This document shows positions 9,284-18,170 of a stretch of DNA of 64,000 nucleotides, in pieces. The number at the start of each line of letters is the position of its first letter. The first letter of the stretch is position 1. A model generated the notes under the pieces. It had not been told where the DNA came from, did no database searches, and saw nothing but the letters and a program-made list of their open reading frames with translations. The position numbers and the translations under genes were made by a program. This DNA is from Nostoc sp. FACHB-280. Lineage in GTDB: Bacteria; Cyanobacteriota; Cyanobacteriia; Cyanobacteriales; Nostocaceae. The DNA lies in NCBI RefSeq assembly GCF_014697615.1, contig NZ_JACJSD010000008.1, positions 62,001-126,000 of the forward strand, given 5' to 3'.

Positions 9284-10468
9284 ATGCAATTAATCAAGAC
9301 TAAAGAATCTCAAAATTATCTGGAACTAGCTAAATCTTTAGCGCAGGAATTTGCTGCTACTGCTGTAGAGCGAGATGTCAAAGGGGGAACGCCAAAGTAT
9401 GAACGCGATCGCCTGCGCCAAAGCAACTTGCTAAAATTGATCGTACCAACAGAGTACGGTGGTTTAGGAGAAAGCTGGATTACCGTTCTCAGAATTACCC
9501 GTGAGTTTGCCAAGGTTGATAGTTCTATTGCTCACGTCTTTTCTTACCACCATCTAGGCGTAGTAGTTCCGCATATATTTGGTTCAACAGAGCAGAAGCA
9601 GCGATATTATACAGAAACTATTCACAACAATTGGTTTTGGTGCAACGCTCTCAACCCTTTAGATAGAAGAACGACGCTGACACCAGAAAATGATTATTTC
9701 CGTCTTAATGGCATCAAAAGCTTTTGCTCTGGCTCCCACGATTCGGATATATTACCCATCACCGCTACTGATCAAGAAACTGGTGAATTCAAAATTCTGG
9801 CAATTCCTACCCAACGCCAAGGTGTGACTGTTCATGATGATTGGGATAACATGGGGCAACGCCAGACAGATAGCGGTACTGTGACATTTGAAAATGTGCT
9901 GGTATACCCAGACGAAATTCTGGGTATTAGAGATAAACCCAGTCAACCCTTTACCACGATTCGCGCCTGCTTAACTCAATTGAATCTGGCTAATATCTAT
10001 TTAGGAATTGCCCAAGGAGCATTTGAAGCTGCTAAAACCTATACTGGCACTAATACCAAACCTTGGCTGACATCAGGTGTAGAAAGTGCTACCCAAGATC
10101 CATACATTATCCAGCATTACGGCAATATCTGGGTTGAGCTTCAGACTGCTACTTGTCTAGTTGACCAAGCAGGAGAATTATTACAACAAGCTTGGGATCA
10201 GGAATGGTCACTCACCGCAGAACAACGGGGAGAATGTGCGCTATTTATCGCTACAGCCAAAGTCGTCGCTACTAGAGTCGGATTAGATATCACCAACCGC
10301 ATCTTTGAAGTTATGGGCGCACGCGCTACTAATACCAAGTATGGTTTCGACCGCTATTGGCGGAATCTCCGCACATTCACTCTCCATGATCCTGTTGATT
10401 ATAAAATCCGAGATATAGGAAATTGGGCGTTAAATGATCAACTGCCAAAACCCAACTTTTATTCTTAA
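9284..10468 (+). CDS. SfnB-like acyl-CoA-dehydrogenase-fold oxidoreductase
   Basis: About 394 aa from the ATG at 9284, which has a GCAGGAG site 12 bases upstream; an in-frame TTG at 9263 would add seven residues but lacks such a site. The fold marks are KLIVPTEYGGLGESW (about 50), FWCNALNPLDRRTTLTPENDYF, IKSFCSGSHDSDILPITA, WDNMGQRQTDSGTVTFENV and the C-terminal FDRYWRNLRTFTLHDPVDYKI. That ending is shared with sfnB at 4597, so both belong to the DszC/SfnB branch, with modest overall identity. Likely a flavin-dependent oxidase or monooxygenase acting on a small sulfur compound; exact substrate unknown. It has its own long upstream region. Confidence 0.75.
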   Translation: MQLIKTKESQNYLELAKSLAQEFAATAVERDVKGGTPKYERDRLRQSNLLKLIVPTEYGGLGESWITVLRITREFAKVDSSIAHVFSYHHLGVVVPHIFGSTEQKQRYYTETIHNNWFWCNALNPLDRRTTLTPENDYFRLNGIKSFCSGSHDSDILPITATDQETGEFKILAIPTQRQGVTVHDDWDNMGQRQTDSGTVTFENVLVYPDEILGIRDKPSQPFTTIRACLTQLNLANIYLGIAQGAFEAAKTYTGTNTKPWLTSGVESATQDPYIIQHYGNIWVELQTATCLVDQAGELLQQAWDQEWSLTAEQRGECALFIATAKVVATRVGLDITNRIFEVMGARATNTKYGFDRYWRNLRTFTLHDPVDYKIRDIGNWALNDQLPKPNFYS

Positions 10469-10618
10469 GAATGACAAGACTGATAAAGTTGGCAGGAGAT
10501 GGGTTGCAGCGTATGAATTAACAGATGAATTGCGTCTGTCTGTGTAGCTGCGATTTTAGTCGTTTGGTGCAAGATGTGAATATAATCAAATTTCTTTCCT
10601 ACTCCCCACTCCCCAATT

Positions 10619-11644
10619 TTGAAACGACGCAACTTTATTACCACCTGTGGTTTAACCACCTTAGCTACACAGATACCTCTAGCTAAAGTTCAAGGTCAAC
10701 TATCGCCAAACACCATTATCAAGCCACCCCGCCTCCAAGCGGGAGATACGGTAGGATTAATTTCTCCGGCTGGTGTCATTGATGCGGAAGATTTAGCCAA
10801 TGCCAAGCGATCGCTCACTGAGTTAGGATTAAAAATTAAATTAGGCAACCATATTTTAGATAAGTATGGCTATTTAGCTGGTACAGATGCTAACCGCGCC
10901 AACGATGTAAACGCGATGTTTGCAGATGATTCCGTCAATGCCATTATGACTATGCGCGGCGGTTGGGGTTGTAATCGCATTTTACCTTTACTGAACTATT
11001 CCCAGATTCGCGCCCATCCTAAAATTATTATGGGGTTTAGTGATATTACTGCTTTGGTGTTGGCTATTTATGCCCGTAGTCGAGTCCTGACTTTTCATGG
11101 GCCGAATGCCACATCTACTTGGAATGACTTTACAGTAGATTATGCCAAACGCATATTATTTGATGGCGAAGCAGTCACAATGGAAAATCTCAAAACTGAA
11201 GATGTCCAATTTGAGACGATTGCATCAGGAAAAGCCACAGGCAAACTAATCGGTGGTAACTTATCTGTGATAGCAGCAATGGTGGGTTCGCCTTATCTAC
11301 CTGCTTGGTACAAAAGTATTTTATTTGTGGAAGATGTCAGAGAAGATGTTTATCGCATAGACCGAATGTTAACTCAGCTTAAAAATGCTGGGATTCTCAA
11401 TCAAGTTTCTGGTTTTATCTTTGGTAGATGCACTGACTGTAGTATTGGTGATGAACCAGCTTTTAAATTGAATCAAGTCTTACGTGACCATATTATTCCC
11501 TTAAAAATTCCCGCTTGGTATGGTTCGATGATTGGTCATATCAAAGATAAATTTACATTACCAATCGGTTTGAATGTCGAAATAGATGCCGATGCTGGCA
11601 CAATTAAAATGTTGGAATCGGCTGTGGCGAGAGGGGATAGGTGA
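10619..11644 (+). CDS. LD-carboxypeptidase, peptidase family S66 (LdcA-like), with Tat-type signal
   Basis: A 341-aa exported enzyme. It starts at a TTG and the N-terminus MKRRNFITTCGLTTLATQIPL has the twin arginine and hydrophobic run of a Tat signal. Family S66 blocks follow: GDTVGLISPAG (about 42), AIMTMRGGWGCNRILP (about 110), the nucleophile loop IMGFSDITAL (about 140), GGNLSVIAAMVGSP (about 217), the glutamate segment FVEDVREDVYRIDRML (about 239) and the histidine segment GSMIGHIKDKFTLPIG (about 302). These are the three places expected for the Ser-Glu-His triad. It would remove the terminal D-alanine from murein tetrapeptides in recycling or remodelling. It is 150 bp after the SfnB-like gene and probably unrelated to it. 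Confidence 0.85.
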   Translation: MKRRNFITTCGLTTLATQIPLAKVQGQLSPNTIIKPPRLQAGDTVGLISPAGVIDAEDLANAKRSLTELGLKIKLGNHILDKYGYLAGTDANRANDVNAMFADDSVNAIMTMRGGWGCNRILPLLNYSQIRAHPKIIMGFSDITALVLAIYARSRVLTFHGPNATSTWNDFTVDYAKRILFDGEAVTMENLKTEDVQFETIASGKATGKLIGGNLSVIAAMVGSPYLPAWYKSILFVEDVREDVYRIDRMLTQLKNAGILNQVSGFIFGRCTDCSIGDEPAFKLNQVLRDHIIPLKIPAWYGSMIGHIKDKFTLPIGLNVEIDADAGTIKMLESAVARGDR

Positions 11645-11692
11645 CAGGGGATAGGTGACAGGTGACAGGTGACAGGGGATAGAGTTCAAATT
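11629..11692. repeat. Short tandemly repeated repeat (GATAGGTGACAGG / GGTGACA units)
   Basis: Seven-base units of the type GGTGACA alternate with GGGATA for about 60 bp, overlapping the end of the LD-carboxypeptidase gene (its last codons are ARGDR). A degenerate reverse copy is at about 11833-11862. This is the STRR type known in heterocystous cyanobacteria. Confidence 0.7.
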
Positions 11693-11863
11693 CTCATAGC
11701 AATTTTCTAAAATAAGACAACAGAATAAAATCAATTTGTAGCGATCGCAAAACCTAACAAATTCTATAGCAGTAGCCAAGTTGGTTAGGACATCGATAAA
11801 TCATAAAACTTAGACAAGCTTGTAGGACTATAACCTGTCCCCTGTAACCTATAACCTATCACA

Positions 11864-13192
11864 TCACCGCTTAATCCCCTTAAATCGTTCTTTCGCGGCT
11901 TGAAATTCGGCTTGCATCACAGATTGGATTTTTTGCGGATCAGGTTTTTTCCCACCCATAACATCACCAAAATAAACACAAGCTGCTTCACCTAAAGACC
12001 AAGTATAAGCCGCCGCCCAAGAAGCCGCGATCGCACTGCCAAAACCAGGGATAATTTTGACTAACTCTCGTCCTATGGCTTGGGCGAAAAATCCGCCGGC
12101 GATCGCACTGACAATTCCGCCTGCTTGCGATGGTGTGATGGTTTGCCCGTATAATTTACCTAACAGTCCTACCATCGATACTTGCAATGCTGTCAAGACA
12201 GGCATAGTTGCAAATGGTAAAGGGATAGCTGCTAAAGTTGCTGCCATCACAGAAAAAGTCAACATATACCGCCGTCCCGCATCACGGTAGATATTACCAA
12301 TTTCTTTACCTACTCCCTGTGATAATAACTGATTAATGGCACGAGCTTCGGCTTCTGGCAACAATTCCGCTAAAGCATCTCGAAACTCTTCTAAACCATA
12401 AAATACCGGGTTGTAACCATCTTCTTCTAAAGTAAAGTCTATCAGCACAGCGCGATCGCACAATCCACTAAAAGCTTGCTGAATTTCGGCAAAAGCGCGT
12501 TGAACTTCATCATACTCTGGTGGATAATTTGGATGATCTACCACATCCACAGGATAAACTTCGTGTAAGCAAGTCACCGCCAGTAAACAAGGAATGTCAG
12601 GATATTGCTGACGTAGGTTTTGGGCAATTTGGCGTAACGTATCAGTGGCAAAATCGTTAATCTTAACGGTGAGAATTAACACCCTCGCACCGCGACTAGA
12701 CTTTTGCAAATCACCCAACAACTCTTGAATAATAATTTGAGTTTCCTGATTAACATCTCCTAACCCTACCGTATCGGTAAAAATCAGCAACGGTAAATCA
12801 TTAGAAGGATAGGCGTAGCGTTCAGTATGTTGGGTATGGGGACGAAAACCTTGTCCGATAATTTCTGCTGAAACTCCAGTCAGTCCCCGCACAATCGAAC
12901 TTTTACCAGCTTGGGGTTTACCAATTAACAAAGCCTCCGTAGTTGGCAGTTCAGCGCGGACAGCTTCTAAAATCTCTGCTACCTGAGCTTCACTGACACT
13001 ATACCATTCAACTACAGTCTGCGATACTTGTTCCACAGGTAGAAACTGCATCAAACTCGATGTAGCTTTTTGCCAGATTCCTGTAATGCGGTTTTTCCAA
13101 TCATTATTAGCCGACTGCGTTTGACCTCCAGACGGTTCATTGGTAGATTGAGAATCTGCTGATGGCAAATTAGTATTAGGTTGCTCAGTCAT
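11864..13192 (-). CDS. Era-like GTPase with DUF697 C-terminal domain
   Basis: About 442 aa from the ATG at 13192 (MTEQPNTNL); an in-frame GTG at 13267 would add 25 residues of little character. The G domain shows the P-loop GKPQAGKSSI, the G3 motif DTVGLGD and a strand ending LLAVTCLHE in place of a canonical NKxD. The C-terminal third has small-residue-rich helices (MAATLAAIPLPFATMPVLTALQVSMVGLLG is part, then GGIVSAIAGGFFAQAIGRE) of the DUF697/YcjF type, which associate with the membrane. It probably acts at the inner membrane; no specific role is known. The weak G4 motif is notable. Confidence 0.78.
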   Translation of the reverse strand: MTEQPNTNLPSADSQSTNEPSGGQTQSANNDWKNRITGIWQKATSSLMQFLPVEQVSQTVVEWYSVSEAQVAEILEAVRAELPTTEALLIGKPQAGKSSIVRGLTGVSAEIIGQGFRPHTQHTERYAYPSNDLPLLIFTDTVGLGDVNQETQIIIQELLGDLQKSSRGARVLILTVKINDFATDTLRQIAQNLRQQYPDIPCLLAVTCLHEVYPVDVVDHPNYPPEYDEVQRAFAEIQQAFSGLCDRAVLIDFTLEEDGYNPVFYGLEEFRDALAELLPEAEARAINQLLSQGVGKEIGNIYRDAGRRYMLTFSVMAATLAAIPLPFATMPVLTALQVSMVGLLGKLYGQTITPSQAGGIVSAIAGGFFAQAIGRELVKIIPGFGSAIAASWAAAYTWSLGEAACVYFGDVMGGKKPDPQKIQSVMQAEFQAAKERFKGIKR

Positions 13193-13371
13193 GGTAATCA
13201 AAACAGCAGATAGATGGCAGTTTGAGTTGAGATACTCACTGGCCATTTTAGATGATTCACCACTCACCTAACCTGCACCTTTATAGCAATCTTCCAATCA
13301 ACAAAAATCACACCGGAGATTATATAGGACTCATATTTGATTTATGAAAAAAATCATTACACCCAGATAAA

Positions 13372-13401
13372 CCTGGATTTCTCACAAGAGAGAAATCTAG
13401 G
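13372..13401. promoter_or_regulatory. Hairpin upstream of the ZnuB-like gene
   Basis: CCTGGATTTCTC (13372-13383) pairs with GAGAAATCTAGG (13390-13401) with one mismatch and a 6-base loop. It is about 100 bp upstream of the preferred start at 13499. The text AATCACACCGGA.GATTATAT also occurs twice, near 13306 and 13481. Either could be a control element; no T-tract follows. Confidence 0.35.
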
Positions 13402-13498
13402 TGTGTGGGAGGATAGTAAAGAAATCTTTCCCCCCTCTCTTCCCACACTCCCCACACTCCCCACACAAATAGATTCAACAATCACACCGGATGATTAT

Positions 13499-14356
13499 AT
13501 GAGTTACCCCATTGCAGAGTTAGCCATTGCCAACAGTCAAGATTTAGTGAGTTTATTACAATTTCCCTTTATGCAACGGGCGCTGATTGGTGCGGTGTTG
13601 ATGGGCATACTGGGAGGGTTGCTGGGTAGTTTTGTCACTTTACGGCAATTATCGTTTTTTAGCCATGCCGTTGGTCATGCGGCTTTAGTTGGTGTAGCCT
13701 TGGGTGTGCTGCTACAGTTAAACCCTACTTGGATGCTACTGCCTTTTACCTTGGTTTTTGGTGTTGTTGTCCTTTACTTTGTCGATAAAACCGATTTAGG
13801 CAGTGATAGCGTACTGAGTATAGTTCTTTCTGGTGCATTGGCGATCGGTGTAATTCTTTCTAGCTTGATTCAGGGATATCGGGGCAACTTGATGGGCGTG
13901 CTGTTTGGCGATATTCTTGCTATTGATGCCACCGATTTGGTTTTAACACTACTCATACTTGTAGGCGGCGCTATATTTTTATTCTCGACTTTACGCCAGC
14001 AAATTTTACTCACCCTCAATCCTGATGTTGCCAAAGTCCAAGGTATTCCCGTGGAATTGTACCGTTACGCTTTTGTAGTGCTGCTGTCACTAGCCGTTGC
14101 TGTGGCAATAAAAGCCGTGGGAGTTTTACTAGTTAACGCCTTTTTAGTGATCCCCGCCGCGACAGCCAAGCTGATGAGTCAACATTTTAGCCGCTTTTTA
14201 TGGATGTCGGTAATAATTGGTTCAATTAGCAGCATTGCAGGTATTCTGGTTTCCGGGATTTTTAACCTTGCTTCTGGCCCTAGTATTGTACTGGTTCAGT
14301 TTTTGCTATTCATCGCTGTGTTCGTTGTCATTAAGCTGGGTTGGCAAACTGCATAA
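13499..14356 (+). CDS. Zinc/manganese ABC transporter permease (ZnuB-like)
   Basis: An integral membrane permease of the ABC-3 family, about 285 aa from the ATG at 13499 (MSYPIAELAIANSQDL). The longer frame from a TTG at 13337 adds a low-complexity N-terminus (LPTLPTLPTQ) and is unlikely. Eight or so helices are visible. The segments MGILGGLLGSFVTLRQLSFFSHAVGHAALVG, of which FFSHAVGHAALVG is diagnostic, and DVAKVQGIPVELYRY, then AVAIKAVGVLLVNAFLVIPAATA, are typical of ZnuB/MntB. It would pair with an ATPase and a metal-binding protein encoded elsewhere, since neither is adjacent. Zinc versus manganese cannot be settled from sequence. Confidence 0.85.
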   Translation: MSYPIAELAIANSQDLVSLLQFPFMQRALIGAVLMGILGGLLGSFVTLRQLSFFSHAVGHAALVGVALGVLLQLNPTWMLLPFTLVFGVVVLYFVDKTDLGSDSVLSIVLSGALAIGVILSSLIQGYRGNLMGVLFGDILAIDATDLVLTLLILVGGAIFLFSTLRQQILLTLNPDVAKVQGIPVELYRYAFVVLLSLAVAVAIKAVGVLLVNAFLVIPAATAKLMSQHFSRFLWMSVIIGSISSIAGILVSGIFNLASGPSIVLVQFLLFIAVFVVIKLGWQTA

Positions 14357-14374
14357 CTTTTTTTTGGATGACCC

Positions 14375-14403
14375 TTGCACAACCATTTTTTGTTTGCTAA
14401 GAT
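14375..14403 (+). promoter_or_regulatory. Sigma-70-type promoter of tRNA-Phe
   Basis: TTGCAC (14375-14380), a 17-base spacer, and TAAGAT (14398-14403) form a near-consensus promoter. Transcription would begin near 14410, about 24 bases before the mature tRNA. Confidence 0.7.
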
Positions 14404-14433
14404 TATAAATCGTGGCGCAAAAACAAAGCACAC

Positions 14434-14506
<73 letters not shown>

Positions 14507-14511
14507 TCACT

Positions 14512-14549
14512 AAAAACCTCTTGAAATCCAACGATTTCAAGGGGTTTTT
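14512..14549 (+). terminator. Rho-independent terminator of tRNA-Phe
   Basis: AAAAACCTCTTGAAATC and GATTTCAAGGGGTTTTT form a long, almost perfect stem with a 4-base loop, followed in the stem itself by a T5 run, starting 5 bases after the tRNA. Confidence 0.9.
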
Positions 14550-14723
14550 GCTTTATGAAGCCTGATTCATCAAGAAAAATGTTCTAAATCCTACAAAAAT
14601 TTTGGTCAGCCATTGTGTAAAGCGATCGCCCACTCAATAAGTTGCTACTACATACAGATATGAATAGCGATCGCATTCTCCTGGCAGGCTTAAGTTTTGG
14701 GAAATATACTGGTAAGTTGTGCT

Positions 14724-16409
14724 TTACTTGAGTGCCTGAATTTGGGCCAAAATATCAGGGGAAAGTTGAGTAACTAAACAAATTGGAAATGCCTGAGTCG
14801 AAGCAAAACGGGCATACTCTGGAGTGAGAAAAATAGCATATTCTTTAGCTTCTGGTGTCATTTGAGCAGCAAAGGCTAAAGCAATAGCTTTCATATATTT
14901 GCGAATATCCGCAGCTTGTTCACCAACTACTTCGCCACCACCAAAAACAGAATTTTGTTTTTTCTCTTCTCGCTCCATAGTAGTGTTAGGGTCTTTGACA
15001 CTTGCATGGGTGGCTCCAATGATGCCGACAAGCCATTTTGGTGAGGGAATTTGGTTAAAACCAATAACCTGTTCGGTGAGGGCTGGGGCTGTTTTATCTT
15101 CTGATGATGCCAGGACTAAGGTAGGGATTTCCACCTTTTGTAAACCAGTTTTGCCAAACATGAGTGAACTGGTGGGATTTAGAGCTATGACTTGTTTTAC
15201 ACGCGGATCTCGGAGTTGGTAGCGATTTTCTGGTAGTTCTGCGGCTTTACATTGCAAACCTTCGGCAAAATTCACACTTGTTAAATCTTTTTGGCAGCGT
15301 TGTTTTAAGTAATCAATTTGCAATTCGGCTCCAGCTATGGATAAGGCTGTTCCACCACCAAAGGAATGACCAATGACTATAGCGCGGTCAGTTGCAAGTT
15401 TATTTTGAAGTGGACTATTGGCTTTTTGGTTGAGTTTTGCAAGTTCATCTAAAACAAAACTAATATCTTTAGGACGTTCTAAAAACTCTTTTGGGTTCAT
15501 TAGTGGTGGTGCAATACCGGGTTTTTGCAAATCTATTTGATAAGCTTGATTACTACCGATATGTTCTATTGCGGCTACAACATAACCATGAGATGCTAAA
15601 TGTTCTGCTAAGTAGCGCATATCTTTGCGCCCAGATGTATAACCGTGCGACAAAATAATTACTGGTTTAGCTGAAGTTGCAGTGCTAGACCAATAAAGGT
15701 CAACGGGAACCTGACGTTGGCGTTTTTGATCATTCCAGTTAAATTCTTCCAACTGGACTTTACCGCTTCCTAGTTGGCTGGGATCTAAGGGTAAATTTAA
15801 GTTTGGTTTTTGACCAGATAATTGGGGCGAAATCGCTTTGACAAACTGTTGAGTTTGTTGATAAGACTTGTTGAGATTACCTAATACTTCAAAAGCCTGC
15901 TTGATATCAATGCGGATATTTTCGCTAGGATAGGCTTGAATAAATTTGATAATCGAAAGTTCTCCATTTTTAGAGCCTGTTACTAAAGCCGCTCTTAAAG
16001 CTTGCAATCCTTCAGCATCTTTCCGTATAGTTACTTTAGATAAGTCTTGAAGAATTTTGCTACCAATATTTGTGTTAAGTAATTTACTTAAGGTAACAAA
16101 ATTAATTTTTGTTGATTGCTTTAGTGCTTCTATAATTAGGCTGCGTTGTTCTGGAGGTAATTGCTTGAGATACCTCTGATAATTATCAGGGATTTTTCCT
16201 GTATCTGCGATAGTTTGTAACTCTTTAACTGAGATGAATTCTTCTGAAATACCGTAATTAAAATATACAGTATTTGCTGCTTTTGCTGGAGTGAATTGGG
16301 TGGTGGCAACAGCACAAAATAAACTTAGAGCTAGTCTGGAAATTAGGCTTTTATGCAGGTTTTTAATGGCTATAAAAGCGTGGGTTTTGATTTTTGAGTG
16401 TTGGTGCAT
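14724..16409 (-). CDS. Exported alpha/beta hydrolase with DUF1400 N-terminal domain
   Basis: A 561-aa protein. After a basic N-terminus and hydrophobic signal (SRLALSLFCAVATTQFTPAKA, cleavage near residue 44) comes an alpha-helical DUF1400 domain (about 45-190) with the typical SVKELQTIADTGKIP and LPPEQRSLIIEAL. The hydrolase domain starts near 215 with VPVDLYWSS; HGYTSGRKDMRYLAEHLASHGY forms the oxyanion region (in part), GHSFGGG (about 350) carries the nucleophilic serine, and GATHASV (about 486) the likely catalytic histidine. This is the predicted dienelactone-hydrolase-like group found across cyanobacteria, whose substrate is unknown. Its first codons are duplicated 271 bp upstream (see the tandem repeat). 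Confidence 0.82.
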   Translation of the reverse strand: MHQHSKIKTHAFIAIKNLHKSLISRLALSLFCAVATTQFTPAKAANTVYFNYGISEEFISVKELQTIADTGKIPDNYQRYLKQLPPEQRSLIIEALKQSTKINFVTLSKLLNTNIGSKILQDLSKVTIRKDAEGLQALRAALVTGSKNGELSIIKFIQAYPSENIRIDIKQAFEVLGNLNKSYQQTQQFVKAISPQLSGQKPNLNLPLDPSQLGSGKVQLEEFNWNDQKRQRQVPVDLYWSSTATSAKPVIILSHGYTSGRKDMRYLAEHLASHGYVVAAIEHIGSNQAYQIDLQKPGIAPPLMNPKEFLERPKDISFVLDELAKLNQKANSPLQNKLATDRAIVIGHSFGGGTALSIAGAELQIDYLKQRCQKDLTSVNFAEGLQCKAAELPENRYQLRDPRVKQVIALNPTSSLMFGKTGLQKVEIPTLVLASSEDKTAPALTEQVIGFNQIPSPKWLVGIIGATHASVKDPNTTMEREEKKQNSVFGGGEVVGEQAADIRKYMKAIALAFAAQMTPEAKEYAIFLTPEYARFASTQAFPICLVTQLSPDILAQIQALK

Positions 16410-16485
16410 AAGTCATTAATGTGTAGTTGATTAATATTGTTGATAATGTTTAAAAAGTATTTATCTGTCGTTTTAAGCACTTATT

Positions 16486-16561
16486 GATCCCCCTAAATCC
16501 CCCTTAAAAAGGAGGACTTTGAGATTAATTCCCCCCTTTTTAAGGGGGGCTAGGGGGGATC
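16486..16561. mobile_element. 76-bp palindromic MITE-like element, copy 1
   Basis: It begins GATCCCCCTAAATCCCCC and ends with the reverse complement form GGGGGGCTAGGGGGGATC, with an A/T-rich middle. It has no coding capacity. This kind of GATCCCCCTAAATC element is widely dispersed in Nostoc-type genomes. Confidence 0.75.
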
Positions 16562-16756
16562 TAGAGTGTTTTGCTACCAACAAGCAGACTTTTAAAACAA
16601 CCTCTTAGAAGTAATGACTAAAAGCTGATTTGGTATGGGGCTATAAAAGTGTGTCTTTTGATGTTTGAGTTTTGTTGCATAAGTCATTAATGTGTAGTTG
16701 ATTAATATTGTTGATAATGTTTGAAAAGTATTTATCTGTCGTTTTAAGCACTCATT

Positions 16757-16832
16757 GATCCCCCTAAATCCCCCTTAAAAAGGGGGACTTTGAGATTAAT
16801 TCCCCCCTTTTTAAGGGGGGCTAGGGGGGATC
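16757..16832. mobile_element. 76-bp palindromic MITE-like element, copy 2
   Basis: The same element as at 16486, exactly 271 bp further on, with one or two changes (AAGGGGGAC against AAGGAGGAC). The identical offset shows that it arrived by tandem duplication of its surroundings and not by a second transposition. Confidence 0.75.
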
Positions 16833-16956
16833 TAAAGTGTTTTGCTACCAACAAGCAGACTTTTAAAACAACCTCTTAGAAGCAGATGACTAAAAGCTTA
16901 TTTGGTATGGGGTGATTGAGATATGTTTGTACTCAATCACTGTTGAAGAGAAAGCA

Positions 16957-18170
16957 TTATTGCTGGAGATGCCAATATTGTTCACAAGTTGCTTTAGCTT
17001 CTTTGGCGACGGCATCTTTAGGTGTGGCAAGAATAACGTGATAGCTTAATTGTTCACAGGCACTTTTCATCCAATGGTCAAAATTAATATCCCACAACCT
17101 GACTGTGCTATCATCTCCACCACTGACAATAGTTTTGCCATCACTGCTGATTGCTACTGAATTGATATAACCCTGATGACCTTTGAATGGTTCAGGCAGG
17201 GGCTGACCATTGATGCGCCACAACCTGAGTGTGCCATCTTCTCCACCACTGACAATAGTTTTGCCATCACTGCTGATTGCTACTGAACTGACACGACCCT
17301 GATGACCTGTGAATGGTTCAGCCAGGGGCTGACTATTGCTGCGCCACAACCTGAGTGTGCCATCACTTCCACCACTGACAATAGTTTTGCCATCACTGCT
17401 GATTGCTACTGAACGGACACCACCCTGATGACCTTTGAATGGTTCAGCTAGGGGCTGACCATTGCTGCCCCACAACCTAACTATGCCATCATCTCCACCA
17501 CTGACAATAGTTTTGCCATCACTGCTGATTGCTACTGAACTGACACGACCCTGATGACCTGTGAATGGTTCACCCAGGGACTGACCATTGATGCCCGACA
17601 ACCTGAGTGTGCCATCAATTCCACCACTGACAATAGTTTTGCCATCACTGCTGATTGCTACTGAACTGACATCACCCTGATGACCTTTGAATGGTTTACC
17701 CAGGGGCTGACCATTAATGCCCCACAACCTAACTATGCCATCATCTCCACCACTGACAATAGTTTTGCCATCACTGCTGATTGCTACTGAACTGACACGA
17801 CCCTGATGACCTTTGAATGGTTCACATCTATAGGGGCGCACAACCTTTCCCAATGTAAAGTTCTAATTTCATCGCGATCGGCAGCTTCAATAGAAAGTAA
17901 AATCCGTAAAGGGCAATCATGGCTACTCTTTGGCAAAACACGTAAAAATGTATCACGCACATTGTCTCGAAAAAGATGTTTGCCCAGTAAAATGCCATAT
18001 TCTTTTTCGTTTTCTTGTTTTTCTGTCAGCTTATAAAAATCTTCCTCACCTAGCTGAAGAATTCCCCTCGAATGAAGAGTCAAGCCATCTGGTTGCTTAC
18101 ACCTGATAACAATCGGCCAGCCATTACTCGACTTGCTTTGAATCGTAATCTCAAACTCAAAGCTATTCAT
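16957..18170 (-). pseudogene. Remnant of a CHAT-WD40 gene with internal out-of-frame deletion
   Basis: From 18170 the frame reads MNSFEFEITIQSKSSNGWPIV through HWERLCAPID, the same N-terminal module that opens the CHAT-NTPase genes at 37127 and 42028. Just after APID (near 17830) this frame turns to nonsense and stops at 17784. A shifted frame then carries six nearly identical WD40 repeats (about 41 residues each: GHQGxVSSVAISSDGKTIVSGG.DGxxRLW) and a cyanobacterial WD40-tail (FDHWMKSACEQLSYHV). The CHAT catalytic part, the NTPase and perhaps one blade are gone. The 17853 start of the WD40 frame has no ribosome site. Most likely a deletion product; a short WD40 protein could still be made but is doubtful. 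Confidence 0.72.

Larger units (their letters stand above)
16368..16912. repeat. 271-bp tandem duplication covering the hydrolase start
   Basis: The block from GGCTATAAAAG at 16368 to TTTGGTATGGGG at 16640 is repeated from 16639 to 16912 with only scattered differences (for example TTTAAAAAG/TTTGAAAAG). Both copies contain the same palindromic element. Copy 1 includes the start of the DUF1400 gene (ATG at 16407-16409 on the minus strand), and copy 2 holds an equivalent ATG at 16678-16680 reading MQQNSNIKRHTFIA, a decayed duplicate of the gene's first codons. Confidence 0.9.

Noticed and set aside
16957-17853. A stand-alone WD40 protein of 298 aa
   Set aside because: Its start codon has no ribosome site and arises from the shifted frame of a CHAT-protein N-terminus, so a decayed larger gene is a better reading.
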